Part shown: piece by piece, positions 55,495 through 64,000 of the stretch
Layout of the letters: each line of letters starts with the position of its first letter
Position numbering within the stretch: position 1 is the first letter of the stretch
NCBI GenBank assembly: GCA_963844435.1
Contig: CAWJOG010000007.1
Location: forward strand, 94,113 to 158,112
From: JBDSLU01 sp963844435
GTDB lineage: Bacteria; Acidobacteriota; Vicinamibacteria; Vicinamibacterales; Vicinamibacteraceae
Direction of reading: 5' to 3'
DNA: 64,000 nucleotides
Made by a program: the position numbers and the translations under genes
Notes under the pieces: generated by a model
Database searches by the model: none
Told to the model about the DNA's origin: nothing
Seen by the model: the letters and a program-made list of their open reading frames with translations, nothing else

Positions 55495-56084
55495 GCAGCT
55501 ACCTGCCCGGCATCGTCGCGGCCGCCAGGCCCGGCACCTACAAGACGCTCGTCGACGGCGCCACGCGGGCCGGCCTCGATTACTCGAAGATCTGGGACCT
55601 CTTCGCGTTCCAGCCCGAAACCAACGAACACCTGAGCCGCTTCAGCCACGGCGTGCTGCGCCAGCCGGCGACCATCAGCGCCGGGCTGCGCGAGCTGATC
55701 GCGGCCTACACGTCGTACCAGAACGCGTGCCGCTTCTGCACGATGGCCCACGCGGCCGCGGCCAGCGAGCTCCTCGGCAGCGAGGCGCTGGTCTGGACGG
55801 CGCTGCGCGATCTCGAGCACAGCGCGCTCGATGACCGGCACAAGGCGCTGCTCCGCTTCGTCGGCAAGATGACCCGCGACCTGCCGGCCGTCTGGCGCGA
55901 CGACGTCGCCGGCCTCCAGGCGATGGGCTGGGACGACGAGGCGATCTACTACACGATCACCACCTGCGCGCTCTTCAACTTCTACAACCGCTGGATCACG
56001 GCGACCGGCGTCCCCGAGATGTCAGAGGAGGCGCATCGCCAGCAGGGCAAGGGGCTGGCGGCGCGCGGCTACGTCCGCGACTGA
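55491..56084 (+). CDS. AhpD-like peroxidase-related protein, paralogue 2
   Basis: 197 residues, the most diverged of the three: YKTLVDGATRAGLDYSKIWD, then the redox centre YTSYQNACRFCTMAHAAAAS, KALLRFVGKMTRDLPAVW and YYTITTCALFNFYNRWI. The CxxC plus His of AhpD-type proteins is present. It is coupled by overlap to paralogue 1 and lies 14 bp before paralogue 3. Confidence 0.87.
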   Translation: MSSYLPGIVAAARPGTYKTLVDGATRAGLDYSKIWDLFAFQPETNEHLSRFSHGVLRQPATISAGLRELIAAYTSYQNACRFCTMAHAAAASELLGSEALVWTALRDLEHSALDDRHKALLRFVGKMTRDLPAVWRDDVAGLQAMGWDDEAIYYTITTCALFNFYNRWITATGVPEMSEEAHRQQGKGLAARGYVRD

Positions 56085-56098
56085 CGCGAGGAGCACCG

Positions 56099-56665
56099 AT
56101 GGCCCACATCCCCCTTCCCGACGGCCTGCCCGGCATCCGCGGCCCGATGGCCTTCCGGCCCGAGACCGCGAAGCCGCTGAACGAGCTCGCCAACATCCTG
56201 CTGCACGGCCCGCACTCGCTGACGCCGGGCGAGCGCGAGCTGATCGCCACCTACGTGTCGTCGGAGAACGACTGCCGGTTCTGCCAGACCGTGCACGGCG
56301 CGTTCGCGGCCTACTACCACGGCGGCGACGAGGCGCTGGTTCAGCAGGTCAAGACCGATCCGGAGCGCGCCGCGGTGACGCCGAAATTGAAGGCGCTACT
56401 CAACATCGCCGGCAAGACCGCCGAGAGCGGCAAGCTGGTGACGGCAGAGGACATCGCGCGCGCCCGCCAGGAAGGCGCGACGGACCTCGAGATCCACGAC
56501 ACGGTCTTGATTGCCGCCTTCTTCTGCCTGTGCAACCGCTACGTGGACGGGTTGGCGACCGACATGCCCGACTCGCCCGAGTACTACCGCGAGCGGGCCC
56601 CGCTGGTGGCCCAGTTCGGCTACACGATGTCGACCTCGGCGCCCACCGCGCCGGGCGGCCGTTGA
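56099..56665 (+). CDS. AhpD-like peroxidase-related protein, paralogue 3
   Basis: 188 residues: MAHIPLPDGLPGIRGPMAFR, redox centre YVSSENDCRFCQTVHGAFAA, KLKALLNIAGKTAESGKLVT and ATDLEIHDTVLIAAFFCLCN. It has a Shine-Dalgarno GAGGAG upstream. It shares near-continuous similarity with paralogue 1, consistent with tandem duplication. The MFS transporter follows after 11 bp, suggesting one transcript. Confidence 0.88.
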   Translation: MAHIPLPDGLPGIRGPMAFRPETAKPLNELANILLHGPHSLTPGERELIATYVSSENDCRFCQTVHGAFAAYYHGGDEALVQQVKTDPERAAVTPKLKALLNIAGKTAESGKLVTAEDIARARQEGATDLEIHDTVLIAAFFCLCNRYVDGLATDMPDSPEYYRERAPLVAQFGYTMSTSAPTAPGGR

Positions 56666-56676
56666 CGGGCGCCGCC

Positions 56677-57933
56677 ATGGCCGACGAGCGGAGCGGCCGC
56701 CCCAGGGCGGCGGCGCTCGACGAGCACAGCATCCGCTACGAAGGCTGGGGAGTCGCCGCGGCGGCGGCCCTCGGCATGTTCGTCAGCTTCGCCTCGGTCC
56801 TCGTCTACACCTTCGGCATCTTCCTCAAGCCGATTGCCGAGACGTTCGCCTGGTCGCGCGAGTCGGTCTCGGCGGCGTTCGGCTTCGCGGCCATGACCGC
56901 CGCCGTGTGCGCGCCGATCACCGGCATGCTGCTCAACCGGTTCGGGCCGCGCCGGGTCATCGTGCCGAGCCTCATCGTGTTCGGGGCCGCCTACGCCTCG
57001 CTCTCGCTGCTGACGCCGCGGCTCGCGCACCTCTACGCCCTCTTCGTGGTCTTCGGCCTGATCGCCATGGGCACCTCGCAGGTCGCCTATTCGCGGGCGA
57101 TCTCGACGTGGTTCCAGGCGCGCCTCGGCGCGGCGCTGGCCTTCGGGATGTGCGGCAGCGCGCTCGGGGCCATGGTGCTGCCGCCGATCGCGCAGCGCCT
57201 GATCGACGCCATCGGCTGGCGGGCGGCCGCGACCACCATCGGCGTCGCCATCATCGCCATCGGCGTGCCGACCGTGCTCGCGTTCGTCCGCGAGCGCCCG
57301 GGCACGCGCACCGCCGACGGCCGTGGCCAGCTCACCGGCGCGACCGTGGCCGAGGGCCTGCGCTCCTACACGTTCTGGATCATCGTCGTCGTACTGTTCG
57401 CCATCTCGATCGCCCAGAACGGCGCCATCACGCACCTGTCTGCGCTGCTCACCGATCGCGGCATTCCGCCGGAACGGGCCGCGATCGCGGTGTCGGCGAT
57501 CGGCGGCTCCGCGCTGCTCGGGCGGCTGGCGACCGGATGGCTGATCGACCGGTTCTTCGCGCCGCTGGTGTCGTTCGTGCTGCTCGTGATGGCCGCGCTC
57601 GGCACCTTCCTGCTCTCGAGCGCCGGCTCGCTGCCGGCTGGCGTCACCGCCGCCATCCTGATCGGCTTCAGCATGGGCGGCGAGGCCGATGTCGTTCCGT
57701 ATCTGGTGGCGCGCTACTTCGGCCTGCGATCGTTCTCCGTGCTCTACGCGCTCACCTGGACCGCCTATGCGATCGCCGGCGCGATCGGGCCGGTGCTGAT
57801 GGGCCAGGCGTTCGACGCGACCGGCTCATACGTCACGCTGCTGGTCTGGCTGGCCGGCGGGACGCTGGTCATCGCGCCGCTGATGCTCCTGCTCCCGCGC
57901 TACGCCATGGCCGAGCCCGTCGCGCACGCCTGA
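56677..57933 (+). CDS. MFS transporter
   Basis: 418 residues and twelve predicted membrane helices. Landmarks are WGVAAAAALGMFVSFASVLV, the loop GMLLNRFGPRRVIVPS, TWFQARLGAALAFGMCGSAL, a central loop PGTRTADGRGQL, and LLGRLATGWLIDRFFAPLVS in the second half. It belongs to the monocarboxylate/oxalate-like branch with GFGI-type (TFGIFLKPI) start. Substrate unknown; linkage to three AhpD-like enzymes suggests transport of an organic acid or the product of their pathway. Confidence 0.88.
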   Translation: MADERSGRPRAAALDEHSIRYEGWGVAAAAALGMFVSFASVLVYTFGIFLKPIAETFAWSRESVSAAFGFAAMTAAVCAPITGMLLNRFGPRRVIVPSLIVFGAAYASLSLLTPRLAHLYALFVVFGLIAMGTSQVAYSRAISTWFQARLGAALAFGMCGSALGAMVLPPIAQRLIDAIGWRAAATTIGVAIIAIGVPTVLAFVRERPGTRTADGRGQLTGATVAEGLRSYTFWIIVVVLFAISIAQNGAITHLSALLTDRGIPPERAAIAVSAIGGSALLGRLATGWLIDRFFAPLVSFVLLVMAALGTFLLSSAGSLPAGVTAAILIGFSMGGEADVVPYLVARYFGLRSFSVLYALTWTAYAIAGAIGPVLMGQAFDATGSYVTLLVWLAGGTLVIAPLMLLLPRYAMAEPVAHA

Positions 57934-57946
57934 AAGGCGCGTTACG

Positions 57947-58762
57947 ATGCGGCCGATGCGCCTGCTCATCCCCGCCGTCGTCGCCCTCGTGCTGTTTGTC
58001 GCGCGTCCGGCCGCCGCCCAGGATCTCAGCCGCCACTTCCAGGGCATCGAGGGCACGTTCGTGCTGCTCGACGGGCAGACCGGCACGTTCACGCGCTGGA
58101 ACGCGGCTCGCGCCGACCAGCGCTTCGCGCCGTGCTCGACGTTCAAGATCCCGAACACCGCGATCCTGCTGGAGACCGGCGCGGCCACCGATCCCGAGTT
58201 CGTCGTGAAGTACGACCCGGCGTTGAAGGCGTCTCGGGAAGCGTGGCGGAAGGATCACACGCTGCGCTCCGCCTATCGCGACTCGGTGCTCTGGTACTAC
58301 CACGCGCTCTCGAAGAAGGCCGGCCTGCCGGCCGAAGCGCGCCTGGTGACGCAGTTCGGCTACGGCAACGCCGACACCAGCGGCGGCGTCGCCGGCGAGC
58401 GTCCCTACTGGATCGACGGCTCGCTGCGCATCTCGCCGAACGAGCAGGTCGCGTTCCTGCAGCGGCTGCACGAGAACCGCCTCGGGCTGTCGGAGCGGAC
58501 GACGCGGCTGACCAAGGAAATCATGATCGCGGAGCAGCGGCCCGAAGGCATCCTGCGGGCCAAGACCGGCGCCTGCCCGGCCGGCGACGGCGGGGTCGCG
58601 CTCTGGTACGTCGGTTACGTCGAGAAGCCGGCCGGCGTCTGGTACCTCGCGCTCGAGCTCGGCGACAAGGAATACGATCCGCTGATGGCCCAGCGCGTCC
58701 CCAAGGCGCGCGCGATCCTCGCCGACCTCGGCGTCTTCCCCCTCGCGGAGGCACGCCGATGA
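57947..58762 (+). CDS. class D beta-lactamase (OXA-type)
   Basis: 271 residues with signal peptide (LLIPAVVALVLFVARPAAA). All core class D motifs are present: S64-T-F-K67 in FAPCSTFKIPNTAI, YGN (139-141) and K206-T-G in LRAKTGACP; motif II reads SVL, a variant of the usual SxV. W in PYWIDGSL matches the conserved tryptophan. It is a periplasmic serine hydrolase expected to open penicillin-type rings. No mobile element adjoins and base composition matches neighbours, so it looks like a resident chromosomal gene. The stop overlaps the DUF4180 start. Confidence 0.92.
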   Translation: MRPMRLLIPAVVALVLFVARPAAAQDLSRHFQGIEGTFVLLDGQTGTFTRWNAARADQRFAPCSTFKIPNTAILLETGAATDPEFVVKYDPALKASREAWRKDHTLRSAYRDSVLWYYHALSKKAGLPAEARLVTQFGYGNADTSGGVAGERPYWIDGSLRISPNEQVAFLQRLHENRLGLSERTTRLTKEIMIAEQRPEGILRAKTGACPAGDGGVALWYVGYVEKPAGVWYLALELGDKEYDPLMAQRVPKARAILADLGVFPLAEARR

Positions 58763-59100
58763 TCGAAGGCCCGCGCGATGAGCCCTGGCTCACGTCTGGC
58801 GCCGGCTGGAAGCTGCTGGTCGAGGCCTGCGCCTCGGCCCGCAGCTACGATGCGCTGCTCCATCCGTCGAACCTGCCCTCAGGGTTCTTCGACCTGAGCA
58901 CCGGCATCGCCGGCGAGTACCTCCAGAAGTGGCGCAACTACCGCGTCCGCGTGGCGGTGCTCTGCCCGCCGGGTGCCGTCGCGGTCAGCTCGCGGTTCCC
59001 CGAGATGGTCGCCGAGGAGTCGCGCAAAGGCTACTTCCGCATCTTCGAGACGCGCGAACCGGCGGTCGAGTGGCTCGAAGTTATCGGCGACGAGGCCGGC
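58759..59100 (+). CDS. DUF4180 domain (N-terminal part of a fused reading frame)
   Basis: MIEGPRDEPWLTSGAGWKLL, then EACASARSYDALLHPSNLPS, FFDLSTGIAGEYLQKWRNYR and FRIFETREPAVEWLEV form a nearly complete DUF4180 domain (about 112 residues, the usual length). The start overlaps the beta-lactamase stop. Instead of ending after EWLEV, the frame runs on without a stop into RTX sequence of different composition. The biological protein probably ends here, with its stop lost at the junction. Confidence 0.75.
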
Positions 59101-62100
59101 GGCGGCAGAATGTTTCTAGACGGCGGCGACGACAACGATTTCATTTCGTCAGCGCGGTTTGATTCGGCACCGCAGTTCAAGCTATTTGCCAGAGATACGT
59201 CCGGTGCACTAGTGGAAGTGTTGGGTTACACGCCGTCGATGATTGCCGACATGGGCAATCTGCTATCGCTGACACACACAACAGTCGGTAGCGCGGCTGG
59301 CACTTACGACTCCGCGCTGCAACGCTGGGAGTTTGCGTATCGACCGTTTGCGGCCGGAAGCGCAACGGCGTCGCATAACTTGCTGGGCGACGTGGGCGGG
59401 GTTGACTTCATGACGGCACGCCGTCTGGCGAGCGGTGCTCTTGACACCATCGGCCCAAGTCTTCTCGCCATTCCGGGTGCCGTGCGGGTGACCCAATACA
59501 CAACTACGCTCACCACAAATCCACTCGACCCGCTCGCGGCTGCGAACGTTAACGTCACTCTCAGTACAGGCTTGACCGCGGCGGCCGTCATTGCCCATAC
59601 CCGCTTTTTCTCCACTGGCTCGACACCAGTGGCCACGATGGCGCGCGATGGAACGGACAACGGCACCGAACTCGCCTACATCAACGCAGGCGCAGGCAAT
59701 GACCTCGTTTTTGGCGGCGCGGGAGTGGACGTTGTGACCGGCGGCATCGGTGATGATCGGATCGACGGCGCGGGCGGTCAGGACGTGCTTGAAGGGGATG
59801 CGGGAGACGATTTCATCGTCGGTGGGCGTTTCAACGACTACGTGGACGGCGGGATCGATAACGACATTCTTCACGGGGGTGGTGAAAGCGACACGCTCTA
59901 CGGCGGGGAAGGCGACGACACACTCATAGGGGATTTGTATGTCACCCCGAGCGGAACTGGCTATCAGGAAATCGAGCCAGCCGGCGGTGACCTTCTCGAC
60001 GGTGGGGCGGGTAGCGACGTTCTTGATGGCGGCGGCGGCGCAGACATTCTTCAAGGCGGCGAAGGCGACGATGTGATGCAAGGTGGGCGCGACAACGACT
60101 ACCTCGCTGATAAGAGCACAACATCATCGGAGATCTACGACTACAAACGAGGCGATGGCTCGGACATCATCGTTGATGCCGGTGGCTTCGATCGCATTCG
60201 ATTTGGTTCCGGCATCTTGCAGTCAGATCTCGCGTTGACGAAAGCCGGGACAGATTTGCGAATCGATGTTGCAGGTAGCGGCAGCATTCTCGTGCGTGAC
60301 GCCTTGACGAGCGGGATCGCGAGCGGGTGGATCGAGCACTTCCAATTCGCAAGCGGATCTGTCATCGATACTAGAACTCTGCAGATCAGCACGCCCGGCA
60401 CGGATGCACCCGATCGCATGAACGGCAGCGCTGGTGCCGATGTTTTGGATGGCGGGGTGGGAGATGACGCCATTGAAGGTCTTGGAGGCAACGACACTTT
60501 CATTGGCGGGGCAGGAGCCGATTTACTTTCCGATTCATCGACGATGTCGAGCGATCTCTATATTTTCAATCGGGGAAACGGTGCGGATACCGTCAGCGAC
60601 GCTGGTGGGTTCGATTCGCTGAAGCTCGGCGCTGGCATCACTGCTGCGAACGTGTCCGTCACGCGCGTAGAAGCTGGCTTACAGCTGGACTTGGGCCAGA
60701 GCGATCGGGTAACAATCGAGAACGTCTATGTCCCGGGTTATGTGCCCGGTGGTATCGAGCAGATTATTTTCGCTGACACCTCAACCCTCGATCTCACCGA
60801 GATTGCTTTGCAGCATGCCGCCACAGAAGGTCCGGATTGGATCGTCGGGACTGAAGGTCCGAATACGATTAACGCCCTGGGTGGTGATGACATCGTTGAG
60901 GCGATGGGCGGTAACGACACATTGATTGGCGGTACTGGCAATGACAAGCTTTCGGGTGGCGCTGGAAGTGACGTAATTGACGGCGGGCCGGGCGACGATG
61001 GGATCTCGGGCGGAAAAAGCGGGGATACGGGTAGATCGCCTGACTTTGTTGGCAACGACACGGTCTTGTTCGGTCGGGGTGATGGGCGCGACTCGGTGAG
61101 TTTTACGCAATACGTCACTGGCACAGACGTCATCCGCTTTAAGCCTGGCGTCTTACCGCAAGACGTATACATCAATCACGCAGTGCGGCAGAAGGGCACC
61201 GCATTCTTCCTGGGAATTCAAGGCGGCACGGAGGGTATGGAGATCGGCATGGACGCTTACAACGAAATACTAAGCGTCGAAGAGATCCGCTTTTCGGATG
61301 CCCCTGCGACTGTTTGGAGAAGCGCGGAGATCAAAGCTGCGTTGCGCGTTGCCACCGCGGGCGATGACTACATACAGGGTTTTTCAGAGCACGAGACCTT
61401 GCGGGGCGACGCTGGCAACGATTGGATTGCCGCCGAGCGTGGCAATGACGTCTTATATGGAGATGCTGGCAACGATCACCTAAACGCGGGTGAAGGCAAC
61501 GATCTCTTGTTTGGAGGATCGGGCGACGACAGCTTCGAACTGTTCGATGCTGGTGATGACCGCTATGAGGGCGGTACCGGAGATGACGTCTTCTACAACT
61601 CATCGGGTTATGCAGCTTTGGGCGCTGACACGTTTGTTTTCAATGCTGGTGACGGCCATGACGAGCTTCAGGGAACCCTCTACTACTCAGACAACGGCGC
61701 CATTGATGTCTTGCAGTTCGGTCCAGGAATTGCAAGCACTGATCTCATATTCAAGCCGTTGGGAGAAAGTGATCTCGGCAACTTCAAAGTATGGGTTGAC
61801 GCCGACAACTCCGTATTCGTTGGGCAACGGTTAGAAGGATTCGACAATGGAATGATCGACGAAATCCGCTTCGTCGATGCGCCAGGTACGGTACTGCGAC
61901 GGGCGGATTGGCGTCAGCGGCTAGCCATTAACACGGCAACGCTCGTCGACGACTTTTTGCGAGGGACGACTGGCAACGACACTATTGATGCCTTGAGCGG
62001 TAACGACCAAATTTACGGCGAAGCTGGAAATGACACTCTTCGGGGTGGCACAGGAACTGATTACCTTCAAGGGGATGCTGGCGACGATGTCATCGATACT

Positions 62101-64000
62101 GGCGCCGGGGCTGACACGGTTATTGCGGGCATAGGCAACGATACGATCACCGCGCCTGGCGATGGTCAAACATTCAGGTTTGCAAGGGGCGATGGACAGG
62201 ATGTGATCGCTACAACTAGCCTGACCTCGGTTAGCACTGGCACGCTCTGGTTTTCAAATGTGCTCGCTAACGAATTGACTCTGACCCGAGGGGTAGGAGC
62301 TCGCGCCAACGATCTCATCATCAAGATTACAGGGGGAACCGATCAAATTACGGTCACGGACCATTTCGCGCTTACGGGAGGCTTACGCGCTCACGGACTT
62401 TCCGAGATCAACTTTGGTGGTTCATTCATCTGGACGCGTGTTGTGATTGACACCAATACGCAAGGTGGATCCCCTCCGAATACTCCAACGGAAGGCAACG
62501 ACTCTCTGCGAGGTACGATCAACGACGACGTCATCGATGCCCTAGGTGGCGACGACGTTGTGTACGGAGATGCAGGCAGTGACTACTTAAAGGGCAACAC
62601 CGGTAACGACCAATTGCACGGCGAGGGGGGTAACGACATCTTGGACGGCGGCGTGGGCGCCGACACTATGTTTGGCGGCACGGGAGATGACAACTACCTA
62701 GTCGATAGCGCGAGCGATGTCGTGACGGAAGTTGCCGGCGGCGGAATCGACACGGTCAATGCGTGGCTGAACTACACCCTCGGGGCTGAAGTCGAAAATT
62801 TGACGCTCGCAATGGGCGGAACGTTCAGCGCGACCGGTAACTCTTTAGCCAATGTCTTGCGTGGAAATGATCTAGCCAACCGCCTGGATGGCGCAGGCGG
62901 CAGCGACACGATGATCGGGCAATCGGGTGATGACACTTATGTAGTTGATAGCACTGTGGACGTAATCGTCGAGGGCCTCGGGATGGGAGTTGATTCGGTC
63001 GAGGCAAGCGCAAGCTTCACGCTCGCATCAAATGTTGAAAATCTAACGTTGACCGGTGCAGCCGCAATTAACGCGACGGGCAACAGCGCGGCCAATGTCC
63101 TAACCGGAAACTCCGCCGCCAACCGACTCGACGGTGGGGCCGGAGCGGACACGATGATCGGTGGCGGCGGCGACGATATCTATGTAGTAGACAACGCCGC
63201 TGATACCGTCACCGAGGCCGCCTCTGCGGGTATCGATCGCGTCGACTCGACAATCACGTACACGCTAGGCGCCAACGTCGAAAACCTGACGCTGACCGGC
63301 ACGGCTGCCATCAACGGCACCGGCAACACGCTGAACAACACGTTGATCGGCAACTCCGCGGCAAACACGCTTAACGGTGGAGTCGGCATCGACACAATGC
63401 AAGGCGGCAGCGGCAACGACACGTACATCGTCGACAACAGCGCAGACATCGTGACCGAGGCCACAAGCGCCGGCACTGACGTCGTCCAAGCCAGCGTTAG
63501 TTACACGCTTAGCGCGAATGTGGAAAACATCGTGCTGACCGGCACTGCTGCAATCAACGCTACCGGCAATACTTCGAACAATACGTTGACCGGCAACGCA
63601 GGAGCCAATCGACTCAATGGCGGCGGCGGAACCGACACGATGATCGGCGGTGCGGGCAATGACACCTACGTCGTCGATGTGACGACCGACATCGTCACAG
63701 AAGCTGCAAGCGCCGGGACCGACACCATAGAGTCGACCATCGCCTACACGCTTGGTGCGAATGTAGAGAACTTAACGCTTACAGGCACCGCCGCGATCAA
63801 CGCCACCGGCAATACGTTTACAAACGTGTTGACCGGAAACAGCGCCGCCAACCAACTCAACGGCGGCGCTGGTGCAGCACGATGGTCGGAGGCGCAGGCA
63901 ACGATATCTATGTGGTAGATAACGTTGCCGACGTGGTAACCGAAGCCCCAGTGCAGGAACCGATCGGATCGACTCGTGGTCACCTTCACACTGGGCGCAA
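59101..64000 (+). CDS. RTX-type calcium-binding repeat protein, 5' and 3' partial
   Basis: More than 1600 residues of secreted RTX sequence with no own start. Nonapeptide blocks such as GGAGVDVVTGGIGDDRIDGA, GGEGDDTLIGD and GGTGNDKLSGGAGSDVIDGG alternate with beta-rich spacers. From about 62700 there are 80-residue units of the NVENLTLTGTAAINATGN / DTMIGGAGNDTYVVD type. Such proteins leave by type I secretion using a C-terminal signal, which lies beyond the window. Frame breaks near 63870 (a missing base) and again after 63930. GC content and codon use differ plainly from everything to the left. Confidence 0.8.
62700..63990 (+). repeat. 240-bp tandem repeats in the RTX gene
   Basis: The NVENL/EVENL block recurs near 62793, 63033, 63278, 63518 and 63758, a period of 240 bp (80 residues) repeated five times or more, reaching the window edge. 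Copies differ mainly at third positions, so they are old enough to have drifted yet remain similar in protein. Confidence 0.88.

Noticed and set aside
57947..58762. Recently acquired resistance gene.
   Set aside because: Composition matches its neighbours, it is coupled by overlap to a chromosomal-type gene, and no insertion sequence or integron lies nearby.

Overview
The window is GC-rich chromosomal DNA with the gene content and style expected of an Acidobacteriota member, most plausibly of the Vicinamibacteria type. Supporting points are an ECF sigma / anti-sigma / DUF4252 operon, SBBP beta-propeller surface proteins, a peptidase–TolB–BamA-like fusion, an M2 (ACE-like) dipeptidase, a DUF6807 secreted protein and many lipoproteins. 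This assignment is inference from gene families; no rRNA or tRNA gene is present to anchor it. No CRISPR array and no intact transposase was found.

Layout. 1-12.5 kb: DUF72 protein (cut by the left edge), a lone LolD/MacB-type ABC ATPase, an RRM protein, an SPFH (band 7) / ribbon-helix-helix pair under a 45-bp palindrome, a fatty-acid desaturase, a TlpA thioredoxin, a large metallopeptidase/propeller/beta-barrel protein, an acyl-CoA thioesterase, a ferredoxin, an IclR regulator and DUF2203. 12.5-24 kb: a cupredoxin-like lipoprotein beside a 1294-residue SBBP surface protein, a GyrI-like protein, a membrane-anchored MutS-like ATPase, a degenerate amidohydrolase–CIA30 fusion, an Rsm22-type methyltransferase, a Nudix enzyme and an SMP-30 protein. 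24-42.5 kb: exonuclease III; an M1 peptidase–Nudix–aminotransferase operon; DUF411; a pseudouridine synthase–YgjP–LOG operon; M2 dipeptidase and sulfatase; a LytS/LytTR two-component pair; a DUF6807 gene broken by a stop; and the ECF operon. 43-58.8 kb: an AddAB-type recombination nuclease, a zincin/ATP-grasp pair, a DUF485/sodium-solute symporter pair, three tandem AhpD-like proteins with an MFS transporter, and a class D beta-lactamase. From about 59.1 kb to the end the sequence changes abruptly to lower-GC RTX repeats fused in frame to a DUF4180 domain.

The most unusual content is a family of about 100-160 bp structured repeats lying directly against gene 3' ends (about 1.6, 1.8, 3.2, 4.8, 10.3, 19.9, 23.3 and 42.7-43.0 kb, with partial hairpins at 5.0 and 12.1 kb). 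Stems vary with compensating changes while loops (GCCCA and TGAG) stay constant. At three loci the end of the adjacent coding sequence is present twice, once on each side of the repeat, with mainly synonymous differences between copies. This resembles miniature elements that restore the 3' end of the gene they enter.

Caution on sequence quality: at least ten conserved genes carry single-base frameshifts, nearly all of the +1 type. That bias points to insertion-type consensus errors rather than mass pseudogenisation. The DUF4180/RTX join may likewise be an assembly chimera. Coordinates of frameshifted genes give the whole inferred gene.
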